Shown: positions 51,582 to 60,517 of the stretch, piece after piece
Layout: each line of letters starts with the position of its first letter
Position numbering within the stretch: position 1 is the stretch's first letter
Source of the DNA: Halocatena halophila
GTDB taxonomy: Archaea > Halobacteriota > Halobacteria > Halobacteriales > Haloarculaceae
DNA length: 64,000 bases
Assembly: GCA_027563145.1 (NCBI GenBank)
Contig: CP071306.1
Location: 1,798,001-1,862,000 of the forward strand
Direction of reading: 5' to 3'
Translations under genes and position numbers: made by a program
Notes under the pieces: generated by a model
The model's database searches: none
Seen by the model: only the letters and a program-made list of their open reading frames with translations
What the model was told of the DNA's origin: nothing

Positions 51582-52433
51582 ATGCCCGATGGTCCCGACG
51601 ACTTCGTGGCCGACGATCTCTCCGATGGTGGGATCACTATTGACGAGCAGGCAGAGAGTTTGCTAGAATTAGAAAATGAGCTATCAAGCGTCCCCGGCGC
51701 AACGGTTGCAACGGACGATCGATACGATGCCGGCTCGGTAGTTGGTGCCAACCGCGTTCCATTGGCTGCGTGTCCGGAGACGTATCCGATCGAGTTCGAC
51801 TCCGCGCAGTTGTTGCGACTTGACGTGGAACTGCCCTCAACGGACCGAACGTCGGTGTATCTGGAATGGCCGGAGAAAATCACCAGAGAAACGCCACTCT
51901 ATCAGCTCTTAGAAGCTGTTGATGTTGAGGTCACGTCGTTTGCAGACATCCTCGGCGAAAACATCCCGCTCAGGGTGGCGGACACCCACTACGTTGCGGA
52001 CGTTACCTACGACACTGAAACCGCCTCCCACCACAGCCAACAGCAGTCCTACACGACCACGACGGTCTCCGTTGATGAGTCCGAAGACACCAGTTCGCGC
52101 TGGTATTATGTCGTGCTCGGAAGCTGGCTCGGCTGGCTGTTCCTCTGGATAGTGGTCAGCTCGCCGCTTGATCTGCTCATTCCAGATGCGCCTCTTGGAA
52201 TGATCGTGTTGCTTTCGTGGGTGCTCTTTCCCATCGGCCTCTACAACGACTGTAAACACGTGACAGCAAACAGCGACTGGTCGCCGAATGAGTGGCTGTA
52301 CTCGATCCTCTCGTTCATCTGGGCGGTGAATCTGCCGCTCGGCCTGATCTATCTGTATAAACGACACAATGCCACCTTCGATCGAGGGGCAGACACTACT
52401 CGTTTCACTGATTTCCTCGAACGACTGGTTTAG
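51582..52433 (+). CDS. Membrane protein of tandem paralogous pair, copy 2
   Basis: The 283-residue protein has the same architecture as copy 1: a soluble N-terminal domain with ELENELSSVPGA and PETYPIEFDSAQLLRLDVELPS, a Q/S/T-rich linker (about 150-165, absent from copy 1), then four hydrophobic segments, with SSPLDLLIPDAPLG, PIGLYNDCKHV and DWSPNEW conserved. Function unknown. Its stop overlaps the convergent gene by four bases. Confidence 0.75.
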   Translation: MPDGPDDFVADDLSDGGITIDEQAESLLELENELSSVPGATVATDDRYDAGSVVGANRVPLAACPETYPIEFDSAQLLRLDVELPSTDRTSVYLEWPEKITRETPLYQLLEAVDVEVTSFADILGENIPLRVADTHYVADVTYDTETASHHSQQQSYTTTTVSVDESEDTSSRWYYVVLGSWLGWLFLWIVVSSPLDLLIPDAPLGMIVLLSWVLFPIGLYNDCKHVTANSDWSPNEWLYSILSFIWAVNLPLGLIYLYKRHNATFDRGADTTRFTDFLERLV

Positions 52434-52909
52434 GGGTCGGTGTCTATCGCGAACGGCGAGCCCGTTTCTGTCCACTCCCAGCCTGGAAGTCGCGTCTGAA
52501 AACCAGCTGCGAGCGCTGCATCCAGATCGTCGTGGCCGGCGGTGCCGTCCGGATGGTGATACACATCGGCCACGTGAAACGTTGCCTGTGCTAGCGTCGC
52601 AAGCGGCTGGCCGCCAGCGATAGCGGCTGCGAGCTCTCGGCCAAGCAGTTCGTCTACGATAAACCCGGGATAATCGGCCTCTACGTCAAGATCACGCAAC
52701 AGCGCGACCAGGGCAGCGATATTGACCGCGAGGTCACCGTCTTCAAACACCTCGTCAACCGCCGCACGATACTGTTCGGACGAAACTGATTCGACAGTCG
52801 TGTCGAACGCGACGGCGAGGCGTTCGCGTACGTCAGTGATGAGCGGAGCGATTGGACGGCTTCGAACGAACTCATACTCGGCCACAACACGATCAGGGGT
52901 GAGCTTCAT
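52430..52909 (-). CDS. Conserved hypothetical protein
   Basis: The 159-residue acidic, helix-rich soluble protein reads MKLTPDRVVAEYEFVRSRPI, then a conserved-looking NIAALVALLRDLDVEADYPGF and HVADVYHHPDGTAG. I recognise no family. It is convergent with the tandem membrane pair (four-base overlap) and divergent from fttA across a gap of 239 bases. Confidence 0.65.
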   Translation of the reverse strand: MKLTPDRVVAEYEFVRSRPIAPLITDVRERLAVAFDTTVESVSSEQYRAAVDEVFEDGDLAVNIAALVALLRDLDVEADYPGFIVDELLGRELAAAIAGGQPLATLAQATFHVADVYHHPDGTAGHDDLDAALAAGFQTRLPGWEWTETGSPFAIDTDP

Positions 52910-52963
52910 GTCGAATCATCCGACCGCAGTGTATTGAACGATGGGCTGCACCGTTGCGAAGAG

Positions 52964-52971
52964 TTTTATAA
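52964..52971 (+). promoter_or_regulatory. Strong TATA box with a long leader before fttA
   Basis: The segment ttttataa is one of the best TATA matches in the window. It lies about 180 bases upstream of the fttA ATG, so transcription from it would give a leader of roughly 155 bases. A separate short RNA starting here is also possible. The intervening sequence contains several tgattgaa-like segments but no obvious frame. Confidence 0.5.
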
Positions 52972-53148
52972 TCCCCGTGTTGTACACAAGACCAACGCGG
53001 GTTTTCCGGGCCGTCGTGAACGGTCGTGATTGAACAGTATGACCTGTTGTTCGGCGTCAGTGCTTGATTCATGGCCGATTGAATCGGCGTTATGTGGTTG
53101 TCGTCTGCGGCGTCGCTTGTCCTGGAACCCCGCCCATCTACGTGACCT

Positions 53149-55062
53149 ATGAGCACGGTAGAGAAGCAACTCGACGATTTGAAAGCAGAGATAGCAGCCG
53201 AGATCCCGAATGACATCTCCGTTTCTGACGTGACCTACGAGGGGCCGGAACTCGTCATTTACACCCGTGATCCCAAGAAATTCGCGCAGAACGGCGATCT
53301 GATTCGGACGCTCGCGGGCAAACTTCGCAAACGAATTACGGTGCGTCCAGACCCGGACGTGCTTGCCCGGCCGAAGGATGCAGAGGCACAGATCCGCGCA
53401 ATCATTCCTGATGAGGCAGGCGTTTCCGATCTCGATTTCCATGCAGATACCGGCGAGGTCGTTATTGAGGCACAAAAACCGGGAATGGTGATCGGCCGTC
53501 ACGGATCGACGCTGCGTGAAATCACACAGGAGATCGGCTGGACGCCGGAAGTCGTCCGAACGCCCCCGATCGAATCGGCCACCGTTTCGAACGTTCGTAA
53601 CTTCCTCAAACAGGAACGCGAAGAACGCCGTGAAATTCTCGAACGCGTCGGCCGCCAGATCCACCGCGAAGAACTCGCCGACGAACAGTGGGTGCGAATC
53701 AGCACGCTTGGCTGCTGTCGAGAGGTCGGCCGAGCGAGTTTCATCCTCTCGACCGCAGAAACGCGCATTCTCATTGACTGTGGCGACAAACCCGGCGCGG
53801 AAGACGAAGTGCCGTATCTCCAGGCACCAGAAGCGAATCCGCTCAACTCCATCGACGCGGTGGTGTTGACTCACGCCCACCTGGATCACTCCGCACTCAT
53901 CCCGCTCCTGTTTAAATACGGCTACGACGGTCCGATTTACTGCACGGAACCGACCCGCGACATGATGGGACTGTTGACGCTGGACTATCTCGACGTGGCG
54001 GCCAAGGAGGGCCGCACGCCGCCGTATGAGAGTGAGATGGTCCGTGAAGCGCTGAAACACACGATTCCGCTGGAATATGGCGATGTAACCGACATCGCAC
54101 CGGACGTAAAGCTCACGCTGCACAACGCAGGCCACATTCTCGGCAGTGCGGTGTCGCACTTCCATATTGGCGATGGTCTGTACAACGTGGCATTCTCCGG
54201 CGACATTCACTACGAGGATACCCGGCTGTTCAACGGCGCAGTCAACGAGTTCCCGCGCGTGGAGACGCTGGTGATGGAATCGACCTACGGTGGTCGCAAC
54301 GACTACCAGACTGACCAGGAAGATTCCGAACAGCGGCTCATCGAGATCATCAACGAAACACACGACCGTGACGGCAAGATCCTCATTCCGGCGTTCGCCG
54401 TTGGCCGGTCACAGGAGATCATGCTCGTCATCGAAGAAGCGATGCGCGAGGGGAAGATCCCAGAGATGCCCGTCCATCTCGACGGGATGATCTGGGAGGC
54501 CACCGCGATCCACACCACGTATCCCGAGTATCTCAGGGATGATCTCCGCGATCGGATCTTCCACGACGATGAGAATCCGTTTCTCTCACCGCAGTTCAAT
54601 CACATCGATGCGGGCGAGGACGAACGTCGTGATGTGACCGATGGCGGGCCGGCGATCATCCTCTCGACCTCGGGTATGGTCACCGGCGGTCCGATTATGT
54701 CCTGGCTCGAACATCTTGGTCCGGATCCAAACACCACCATGGTGTTCGTCGGCTACCAGGCACAGGGAACGCTTGGCCGACGGATTCAGAGCGGATGGGA
54801 TGAAATTCCGATGAATGGCCGGAACGGTCGTTCAGATACGCTGGCGCTCGATTTCAACGTTGAAACGGTCGATGGCTTCTCCGGTCACTCCGGCAGACAG
54901 GGACTCGTCGATTTCGTTCGAACGATGAATCCGCGCCCGGAGAAGGTACTGTGCGTTCACGGCGACGAATCCTCCGTCCAGGATCTCTCCTCCGCGCTGT
55001 ATCACAAATTCGACATGCGAACGTTCGCACCGAAGAATCTCGAGACGTTCAGATTCAGGTAA
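53149..55062 (+). CDS. fttA: Archaeal beta-CASP ribonuclease aCPSF1/FttA (transcription termination)
   Basis: The 637-residue protein is the archaeal CPSF73 homologue that cleaves nascent RNA and terminates transcription. Its N-terminal KH-containing part (about 1-150) has VIGRHGSTLREI. The metallo-beta-lactamase domain follows, with LTHAHLDHSALIP (HxHxDH), GHILGSAV and VMESTYGGRND. The beta-CASP insertion has AVGRSQEIMLVIEEAM, and the later segments read GHSGRQGLVDF and CVHGDESS. Its length is normal for the family. The ATG at 53149 is the first start after the long leader. A hairpin (ccgttcg at 55085-55091 with cgaacgg at 55103-55109) lies just downstream. Confidence 0.97.
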   Translation: MSTVEKQLDDLKAEIAAEIPNDISVSDVTYEGPELVIYTRDPKKFAQNGDLIRTLAGKLRKRITVRPDPDVLARPKDAEAQIRAIIPDEAGVSDLDFHADTGEVVIEAQKPGMVIGRHGSTLREITQEIGWTPEVVRTPPIESATVSNVRNFLKQEREERREILERVGRQIHREELADEQWVRISTLGCCREVGRASFILSTAETRILIDCGDKPGAEDEVPYLQAPEANPLNSIDAVVLTHAHLDHSALIPLLFKYGYDGPIYCTEPTRDMMGLLTLDYLDVAAKEGRTPPYESEMVREALKHTIPLEYGDVTDIAPDVKLTLHNAGHILGSAVSHFHIGDGLYNVAFSGDIHYEDTRLFNGAVNEFPRVETLVMESTYGGRNDYQTDQEDSEQRLIEIINETHDRDGKILIPAFAVGRSQEIMLVIEEAMREGKIPEMPVHLDGMIWEATAIHTTYPEYLRDDLRDRIFHDDENPFLSPQFNHIDAGEDERRDVTDGGPAIILSTSGMVTGGPIMSWLEHLGPDPNTTMVFVGYQAQGTLGRRIQSGWDEIPMNGRNGRSDTLALDFNVETVDGFSGHSGRQGLVDFVRTMNPRPEKVLCVHGDESSVQDLSSALYHKFDMRTFAPKNLETFRFR

Positions 55063-55084
55063 TCGACGGCAGTCGCCGCCGATT

Positions 55085-55109
55085 CCGTTCGACGGGACCA
55101 GACGAACGG
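55085..55109 (+). terminator. Hairpin downstream of fttA
   Basis: Seven-base arms ccgttcg and cgaacgg are separated by 11 bases, 23 bases after the fttA stop. There is no U-tract beside it, so it may stabilise or process the 3' end rather than terminate. Confidence 0.35.
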
Positions 55110-55259
55110 AGTGGAATGGCATCCAATACCGATCGACGGAAGCGGCACGTGGTCCCTATTCATCTTTCCTGTCGTCATCCGCATTAGGTGTGGCGCACTT
55201 TGACATATGTTACCGGGAAATTGTCGTACGAAGCGTTGAGTAGCCTCAAGCACGTATCC

Positions 55260-55427
55260 ATGAGTGTGCACTGTCAGTACTGCGCTCGGACTGCAACACT
55301 CTCGGTCGAGAAGGATGGGATCGTGGTGTGGCTCTGTGAGCGACATTTCCGCGAGCGATTCGAGGCGCTCCAATCCTCGGGCTGGCTAGAGTCCCTCGCC
55401 GAACAACTCGATCTCGAGAATCACTAG
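55260..55427 (+). CDS. Small zinc-binding protein (DUF6757-like)
   Basis: The 55-residue protein has Cys5, Cys8, Cys26 and His29 (VHCQYCAR, WLCERHF), a C2CH zinc site, followed by an acidic helix (ERFEALQSSGWLESLAEQL). Small zinc-finger proteins of this kind are common in haloarchaea; one family is DUF6757. The ATG at 55260 is preferred over a GTG at 55188. Confidence 0.75.
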   Translation: MSVHCQYCARTATLSVEKDGIVVWLCERHFRERFEALQSSGWLESLAEQLDLENH

Positions 55428-55469
55428 CGCCCACCGAGGATTTACGAACAAGTCACTCGATTAGCATCC

Positions 55470-55931
55470 ATGGAACACGTACACATCGAAGATGTGGACG
55501 AATGGATGGGCCCGGCTGCCCTAAAGCAACCACTCGGCCGTGCCCTGGGCGCAAGCGATGTCGCAATCAACTACTACGAGCTATTGCCTTCGGAAAGCTT
55601 CGCGTTTGGCTATCACCGACACAGCGACCAGGAGGAGATCTTCATCGTTCTCTCGGGGACGGTGACCTTCGAGACGGATGACGGCGAGCGGGTGGTTGAG
55701 GAAGGTTCGGCAATCCGGTTCGAACCGGGAGTCTTCCAGCAAGGGGTCAACGAGGGAACTGAGCGCGTTCGCGCGCTCGCAATCGGTGCGCCCCAGGAGT
55801 CGGGCGAAACCGAGATTCGTCGGGACTGTCCGTCGTGTGCCGATCGCACGCCACAGTCGATCGAACCGGGCGATGACTGCCTTCACACCGTCTGTAATGT
55901 GTGTGAAACAAAAACGGGTAACTTCACCTGA
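55470..55931 (+). CDS. Cupin-domain protein with zinc-ribbon-like tail
   Basis: The 153-residue protein carries a single cupin: SFAFGYHRHSDQEEIFIVLSG (metal ligands His, His, Glu) and the second motif PGVFQQGVNEG, where the usual His is not present. The C-terminal 45 residues have CPSCADR and CNVCETK, two CxxC pairs likely to bind zinc. The combination is unusual. The substrate is unknown. Its stop overlaps the next start by one base (TGATG). Confidence 0.8.
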   Translation: MEHVHIEDVDEWMGPAALKQPLGRALGASDVAINYYELLPSESFAFGYHRHSDQEEIFIVLSGTVTFETDDGERVVEEGSAIRFEPGVFQQGVNEGTERVRALAIGAPQESGETEIRRDCPSCADRTPQSIEPGDDCLHTVCNVCETKTGNFT

Positions 55932-56299
55932 TGGCGACCGACCACTCAGTTCTCGTGTACGACGACGACTGTGGCTTTTGCACCTGGTGTGCCCAGTGGG
56001 CGGTACGCCGCGGTGGCTTCGAACCGGTTGGATTCTCTGCGCTAGAGCCAGCCCAGCGCGATCGTCTGCCTGACGACTATGAACGCTGTGCACATCTACT
56101 CACGTCGTCCTCCGTCTACTCCTGCGGAGAGGCAATGGAACAGGCGTTCGTCGCCTGCTATCCCACGCTGTCGATCCTGGTCTGGCTGTGCAATCTATTG
56201 CCCGGTTGGGATCGGTTGCGTGAGTGGGCGTACCGTCGGGTGGCGAACAATCGGAGTCTCTTCGGCCGACTGGTGCGCAAAGAGCCCCCGATCGAGTAG
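55931..56299 (+). CDS. DCC1-like thiol-disulfide oxidoreductase
   Basis: The 122-residue DUF393 protein has the motif YDDDCGFCTWCAQW at the start, giving the DxxCxxC thiol centre of the family, and a C-terminal LVRKEPPIE. It is predicted to be a thioredoxin-fold redox protein. It is coupled to the cupin gene. The convergent acyl-CoA dehydrogenase gene starts its stop codon one base after this gene ends. Confidence 0.85.
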   Translation: MATDHSVLVYDDDCGFCTWCAQWAVRRGGFEPVGFSALEPAQRDRLPDDYERCAHLLTSSSVYSCGEAMEQAFVACYPTLSILVWLCNLLPGWDRLREWAYRRVANNRSLFGRLVRKEPPIE

Positions 56300-57457
56300 C
56301 TATTCAAACGCGGCGATGCCGGTGAGATCCTGCCCGAGAATCAACGAGTGGATGTCGTGGGTTCCCTCGTAGGTGTAGACGGTCTCCATGTTGGTCAGAT
56401 GGCGCATCGGTGAGTAGTCGGCGGTGATGCCGTTGCCACCCAGCATTTCGCGTGCAACTCGTGATTGTTCGCGCGCCATCGCGACGTTGTTTCGTTTTGC
56501 CATCGAGACGTGCTGGGATCTGAGCGCGTCGCGTTCTTTGAGCTCGGCGAGTCTGTGAGCAAGCAACTGCGCAAGCGAGATCTGGGTGGCCATCTCCGCG
56601 AGCTTCTCTTGTTGGAGCTGAAATCGTGCGATCGGGCCACCGAACTGCTCACGATCGAGTGCGTATTGACGAGCCGTTTCGAAGCAATCTCTGGCCGCCC
56701 CAACCGCTCCCCAGGCGATGCCGTATCGCGCCTGGGTGAGACAGGAGAGCGGTCCCTTCATTCCCTCGACGTTCGGTAACACGTTCTCCTCGGGGACGAA
56801 CACGTCGCGCAATCCGATCTCGCCGGTGATTGAGGCGCGCAGCGAGAGTTTTTCGGTGAGCTTGGGGGTACTCACTCCATCACGGTCCGTTTCGACGAGA
56901 AAGCCGCGTACCGGCCCATCGTCACCCACCCGTGCCCAGACGATAGCCATGTCGGCGATGGGTGCGTTGGTGATCCAGGTTTTCGTCCCGGAGAGCACGT
57001 AGCCGTCGCCGTCCGGGCGCGCGCGGGTGGCCATCCCCGACGGATTCGAGCCGTGTTCTGGTTCGGTCAGCCCGAAACAGCCAACCGCCTCCCCGGTTCC
57101 CAGTCGTTCTAGCCACTCGTCTTTCTGTGCTGCAGAGCCAAACGCGTGGATGGGATACATCACGAGCGCGCCCTGAACGCTCGCCATCGAGCGCAGCCCC
57201 GAATCACACGCTTCTAGCTCTGCCATCAACAGCCCGTACGCCGTCTCGCTCACTCCCGGCAACCCATAGCCCGACAGATTCGGCGCATAAAAGCCCAGCT
57301 CACCCATCTCTGGGATGAGTTCGGTGGGAAACGTGCCGTCGATCCAGTGGGTGCCGATCGAATCTGCGAGTTCGTTCTGGACGAATTCGCGGGCCGTATC
57401 GCGGACGAGTCGTTCTTCGTCCGTGAGTTCTGCGTCGAGATCCAGATAATCGAGCAT
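56300..57457 (-). CDS. Acyl-CoA dehydrogenase, glutaryl-CoA-dehydrogenase-like
   Basis: The 385-residue flavoenzyme oxidises an acyl-CoA to the enoyl-CoA, passing electrons to ETF. Motifs are CFGLTEPEHGSNPSGM (FAD-binding), SGTKTWITNAPIAD, ALDREQFGGPIARFQLQQEKLAEM and the C-terminal MLGGNGITADYSPMRHLTNME, with the catalytic Glu in YEGTHDIHSLILGQDLTG. The last string is the hallmark of the glutaryl-CoA/GcdH branch. The start is the ATG at 57457. No ETF or CoA-transferase gene lies beside it. Confidence 0.92.
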   Translation of the reverse strand: MLDYLDLDAELTDEERLVRDTAREFVQNELADSIGTHWIDGTFPTELIPEMGELGFYAPNLSGYGLPGVSETAYGLLMAELEACDSGLRSMASVQGALVMYPIHAFGSAAQKDEWLERLGTGEAVGCFGLTEPEHGSNPSGMATRARPDGDGYVLSGTKTWITNAPIADMAIVWARVGDDGPVRGFLVETDRDGVSTPKLTEKLSLRASITGEIGLRDVFVPEENVLPNVEGMKGPLSCLTQARYGIAWGAVGAARDCFETARQYALDREQFGGPIARFQLQQEKLAEMATQISLAQLLAHRLAELKERDALRSQHVSMAKRNNVAMAREQSRVAREMLGGNGITADYSPMRHLTNMETVYTYEGTHDIHSLILGQDLTGIAAFE

Positions 57458-57499
57458 GCCAGCACTCAGTTGTCCGTTGGCAAAAACGCTCGCCCACAG

Positions 57500-57928
57500 C
57501 TACGTCGGTGATGTGTCGATTCGGTTGGAGAGTGTCCAACTGCCGACCGCGGCTCCGTAGGCTCCGACAGTGAGTACGCCCACCAGCACGAGATTTGTCT
57601 CGACATCACCGCCGACGAGGCCAAACACGGCGAGAAGTTCCACAATCCACACGGAATACAACACCGATAACAGTATCGTGAGCGACTGAAACGACCACCG
57701 ACGCGTCACGAACGGATAGCTAACGATGAGCGAACTCAAAAACCACAGTCCGTTCGCGCTGATTTCCAGAACGAATGGATCGATTATTCCCAGCGTGAGC
57801 GGAAACTCGGGTCCCCACTGCCCAACGAGCATTCCAAACGGGCCAACGAGAAGGCCAGCTCCACAGACCGCCATCAACAGATCGCCGATTGTACCGAGCG
57901 TTGAATCAACTGTCGCCGAACGTGTCAC
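57500..57928 (-). CDS. Membrane protein, four TM segments, unknown
   Basis: The 142-residue hydrophobic protein has TM segments near 15-37, 43-65, 75-100 and 110-130. It starts MTRSATVDSTLGTIGDLLMA and has no recognisable motif. It lies 42 bases upstream of the acyl-CoA dehydrogenase on the same strand and 30 bases downstream of the glutamine amidotransferase gene. Confidence 0.65.
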   Translation of the reverse strand: MTRSATVDSTLGTIGDLLMAVCGAGLLVGPFGMLVGQWGPEFPLTLGIIDPFVLEISANGLWFLSSLIVSYPFVTRRWSFQSLTILLSVLYSVWIVELLAVFGLVGGDVETNLVLVGVLTVGAYGAAVGSWTLSNRIDTSPT

Positions 57929-57958
57929 GGATAATAAGGTGTTCGCCCCGGTAAAAAA

Positions 57959-58660
57959 TCACTGGGCCTGGGCCTGCTGTCGGTCGGCGACGAGCGTGGT
58001 GAACGTCTCGAACAGCTGTTTCGTCTCACAGGCACGGTCGTAGTTTTCTGGGGTGATATCATCGAGTACCGCCTGAATCGTTTCCTCGCCGAGAAACTCC
58101 TTGCGTTTCGTGACTGCGGTTGCGCTCTCGGTGTCGTATTCTGGATGGAACTGCACGCCAAACGCGTCGCCGAGCCGAAAGCCATGGACGCCGTACTCGT
58201 TTTCGGCGATGAGGGTGGCTCCAGGTGGGAGCTCACTTACACGATCGCCGTGCGTAACGAAGACGGTGAATCGTTCGTCTATTCCCTCAAACAGCTCGCT
58301 GTCAGTGTGTTTGACCTCGTGATAGCCGATTTCGAACTCGTCCATCGATTCGACGGTGCCACCGAGCGCGCTCGCCAGCAGCTGATGGCCGAAACAGACG
58401 CCGAGAATCGGAAGCCCCCGGTCGTGGGCGGTTTTGATCCACTCGCGGGTCTGTTCGATCCACGGCTCGTCCCAGTAGGCCGACGCCGCCGATCCAGAGA
58501 TCACCACACCGTCAAAATCGAAGGTTTCCGGGAGCTGTCCGTCCGAGACGACGAATTCCGTGAGCGTCGCATCGAGTTCGCGCCGGAAGTTCCGAGCCGT
58601 AGATTCGATCGCGGCCGCCGTGATAGAGGCGTTCAACAGCGCCAGACGCAACTGAGCCAT
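57959..58660 (-). CDS. Class I glutamine amidotransferase family protein
   Basis: The 233-residue protein has the triad Cys89 (GVCFGHQLLA), His172 and Glu174 (QFHPEYD) of type 1 amidotransferases, and GSAASAYWD near 56. It is a stand-alone domain, resembling GMP-synthase-like GATases, with no synthase domain attached. It could serve a separate ammonia-accepting enzyme or act as a hydrolase. The partner cannot be deduced from the context. Confidence 0.85.
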   Translation of the reverse strand: MAQLRLALLNASITAAAIESTARNFRRELDATLTEFVVSDGQLPETFDFDGVVISGSAASAYWDEPWIEQTREWIKTAHDRGLPILGVCFGHQLLASALGGTVESMDEFEIGYHEVKHTDSELFEGIDERFTVFVTHGDRVSELPPGATLIAENEYGVHGFRLGDAFGVQFHPEYDTESATAVTKRKEFLGEETIQAVLDDITPENYDRACETKQLFETFTTLVADRQQAQAQ

Positions 58661-58728
58661 TACCCATACTACCAGCTCCTCAGGCTTTGGGATTTCGATG
58701 GTCGTATGATATCACACCTCAAGAAGGG

Positions 58729-59145
58729 CTAGAACTGAATGACAGCCGCGATGGGCTCCCAGACAGTCACTGACAGCACACCGAACGCGAGCGCGCCGCC
58801 AGCGAGTGCCACATTCTTCAAGAAGTGATTCATCTCATCGGCCTGCTCTTCGTCGGGGACGGCCCAGAAGTCGTGGAAGATGAGTGCCGAAACAAGCAAA
58901 AAGATCGCTACGGCGAACGATCCCACTGCGGGAAACACGCCAAGAACGATCGAAAGCCCGCCGAGTACCAACAGGACGCCCGAGCCAAGCACTCCGGCTT
59001 TCGGTGCCGGAAGGCCCTTGTACTGGGCGTACCCCACCATCTCTTCGGTTCCCTGGAAGTGATGGATCCCCGTAAACGCGATGACACCGCCAAAGAGCAC
59101 GCGAGCCACCAGCAACACCGCCCACACGACGCCAGAAACCGCCAT
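58729..59145 (-). CDS. DoxX-family membrane protein
   Basis: The 138-residue protein has four TM segments and the DoxX signature: LLVARVLFGGVIAFTGIHHF, PAPKAGVLGSGVLLVLGGL and DEMNHFLKNVALAGGAL. Members are linked to thiosulfate:quinone oxidation or to detoxification and stress, but many are uncharacterised. It is divergent from an HxlR regulator with a palindromic site between the two starts, so it is probably that regulator's target. Confidence 0.88.
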   Translation of the reverse strand: MAVSGVVWAVLLVARVLFGGVIAFTGIHHFQGTEEMVGYAQYKGLPAPKAGVLGSGVLLVLGGLSIVLGVFPAVGSFAVAIFLLVSALIFHDFWAVPDEEQADEMNHFLKNVALAGGALAFGVLSVTVWEPIAAVIQF

Positions 59146-59294
59146 CAGTCGCGCACCTCCGTCGGTTCAACCGTCTCATCTGTTCGCATTGATTGGTCTC
59201 CGATGCATTGCCGTGCAATCGTATTGGAATGCATGAATGTGTCCAGAGGAAGTGGTTCTCACAGTTAAATGATCACGTTCGTTCCCTGGATGTA

Positions 59295-59312
59295 ACTTCC
59301 ACTGGTGGAAGT
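59295..59312. promoter_or_regulatory. Palindromic operator candidate between doxX and hxlR
   Basis: The arms acttccac (59295-59302) and gtggaagt (59305-59312) form a perfect inverted repeat with a two-base spacer in the divergent gap. HxlR regulators bind short palindromes as dimers, and the site lies 62 bases before the regulator start. A second small repeat, attgc (59207-59211) and gcaat (59215-59219), is closer to doxX. Confidence 0.6.
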
Positions 59313-59373
59313 GACCCGCTAGATGATTGGCTCCGGGCGTAACATCCAACACTATCGAATCTGTAGTGCTTCT

Positions 59374-59739
59374 ATGGCAAACACGACGATCGCCGATGGC
59401 ACTGATCCAGGGGCGGTCAGCATTGAGGGTGAGCAGCTGTTCGAACTCCTCGGGCGCGCTCACACGATGGGAATTCTCAAACAGGTCGTGATCGACGAGC
59501 GGGAGGTGTTTCGATTCGGCGAACTCCAGGAGGCGCTCGATATTGCACCGAACACGCTTTCTCGCCGTCTCGAGGAGCTTGTCGAGCTCGGCCTGCTAGA
59601 GCGGACGCAGTACGATGAAATTCCACCGCGCGTGGAGTACGAACCGACGACGATGCTCGACGACCTCGAGCCCGCGTTCAGGGAGATCGACGCGTGGCTC
59701 GATGCGTACAGCTCACGGTCGCTCGACTGTCCGGAGTGA
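59374..59739 (+). CDS. HxlR-family winged-helix regulator
   Basis: The 121-residue protein matches the HxlR/MarR-like pattern: ELLGRAHTMGILKQVVIDE, RFGELQEALDIAPNTLSRRLEELVELGLLER (wing and recognition helix) and YEPTTMLDDLEPAFREIDAWL. These regulators respond to electrophiles and repress neighbouring genes. The ATG at 59374 is preferred to an upstream start at 59323, because that would overlap the operator region. A gene for DoxX is divergent. The next gene starts 46 bases downstream. Confidence 0.88.
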   Translation: MANTTIADGTDPGAVSIEGEQLFELLGRAHTMGILKQVVIDEREVFRFGELQEALDIAPNTLSRRLEELVELGLLERTQYDEIPPRVEYEPTTMLDDLEPAFREIDAWLDAYSSRSLDCPE

Positions 59740-59785
59740 GTTCGTCGATCGCAGTCAGTTTATCCGTCCTCTCCTTACCGCGGAT

Positions 59786-60511
59786 ATGGATACTGCACCG
59801 TGGGTGAGCTTATTTTCCGGGGGCAAGGACTCGTCGTGGGCGCTTTATCAGGCGCTCGAAAACGAGTATCCCGTCGAGCGACTCGTCACCGTCCACCCGG
59901 ACGGCGACTCCTACATGTATCACGTTCCCGCAACCGAGCTGGCACAACTGGCTGCCCGCAGCATTGACATTGAGCTGCTTGCGGTTCGTCCAGACTCCTT
60001 CGAGACGTCGTCCGTGAAGGACGTCTCCGAGCAGGGTGATGCGGAACTGATCCCGTTAGAACGCACACTCAAGGAACTCGCCGCCGACATCGGTCCTATT
60101 GGCGGCGTCACCGTCGGTGCAGTCGAGAGCGACTTCCAGAACGATCGCGTGCAGGCGATGTGCGAACGGCTTGGAGCAGACGTGTACGCACCGCTCTGGC
60201 ACGAGCCGCCTCGCGAGCTGGCTACAGCGATGATCGATGCCGGCTTCGAGATCACGATCGTTCAGGTCGCAGCCTACGGACTCGATGAGTCCTGGCTCGG
60301 TCGAACGCTCGATCACGCGGCAATCGACGAACTGGTGGCGCTCAACGAGGAGTATGGCGTCCACGTGCTGGGCGAAGGCGGCGAGTACGAAACGCTCGTC
60401 ACCGATGGTCCACACATGGATGTGCCGATCGAACTCGATTACGAAACCGAATTCGATCCGTCGGCAACTCGGGGCCGGCTCCAGATTACGGACGCCTGGC
60501 TGGTTGACTGA
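59786..60511 (+). CDS. dph6: Diphthine-ammonia ligase
   Basis: The 241-residue ATP-PPase completes diphthamide on elongation factor 2, amidating diphthine with ammonia. The PP-loop is SLFSGGKDSSWAL (residues 8-20), and the family's conserved GVTVGAVESDFQNDRVQ, AYGLDESWLGR and GEGGEYETLVTDGP are all intact. Its length matches other archaeal Dph6 proteins. It sits in an otherwise unrelated context. Confidence 0.95.
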   Translation: MDTAPWVSLFSGGKDSSWALYQALENEYPVERLVTVHPDGDSYMYHVPATELAQLAARSIDIELLAVRPDSFETSSVKDVSEQGDAELIPLERTLKELAADIGPIGGVTVGAVESDFQNDRVQAMCERLGADVYAPLWHEPPRELATAMIDAGFEITIVQVAAYGLDESWLGRTLDHAAIDELVALNEEYGVHVLGEGGEYETLVTDGPHMDVPIELDYETEFDPSATRGRLQITDAWLVD

Positions 60512-60517
60512 TAGTCC

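Noticed and set aside
52966..54363. 465-codon minus-strand frame
   Set aside because: It is antisense to fttA, whose metallo-beta-lactamase motifs are intact.
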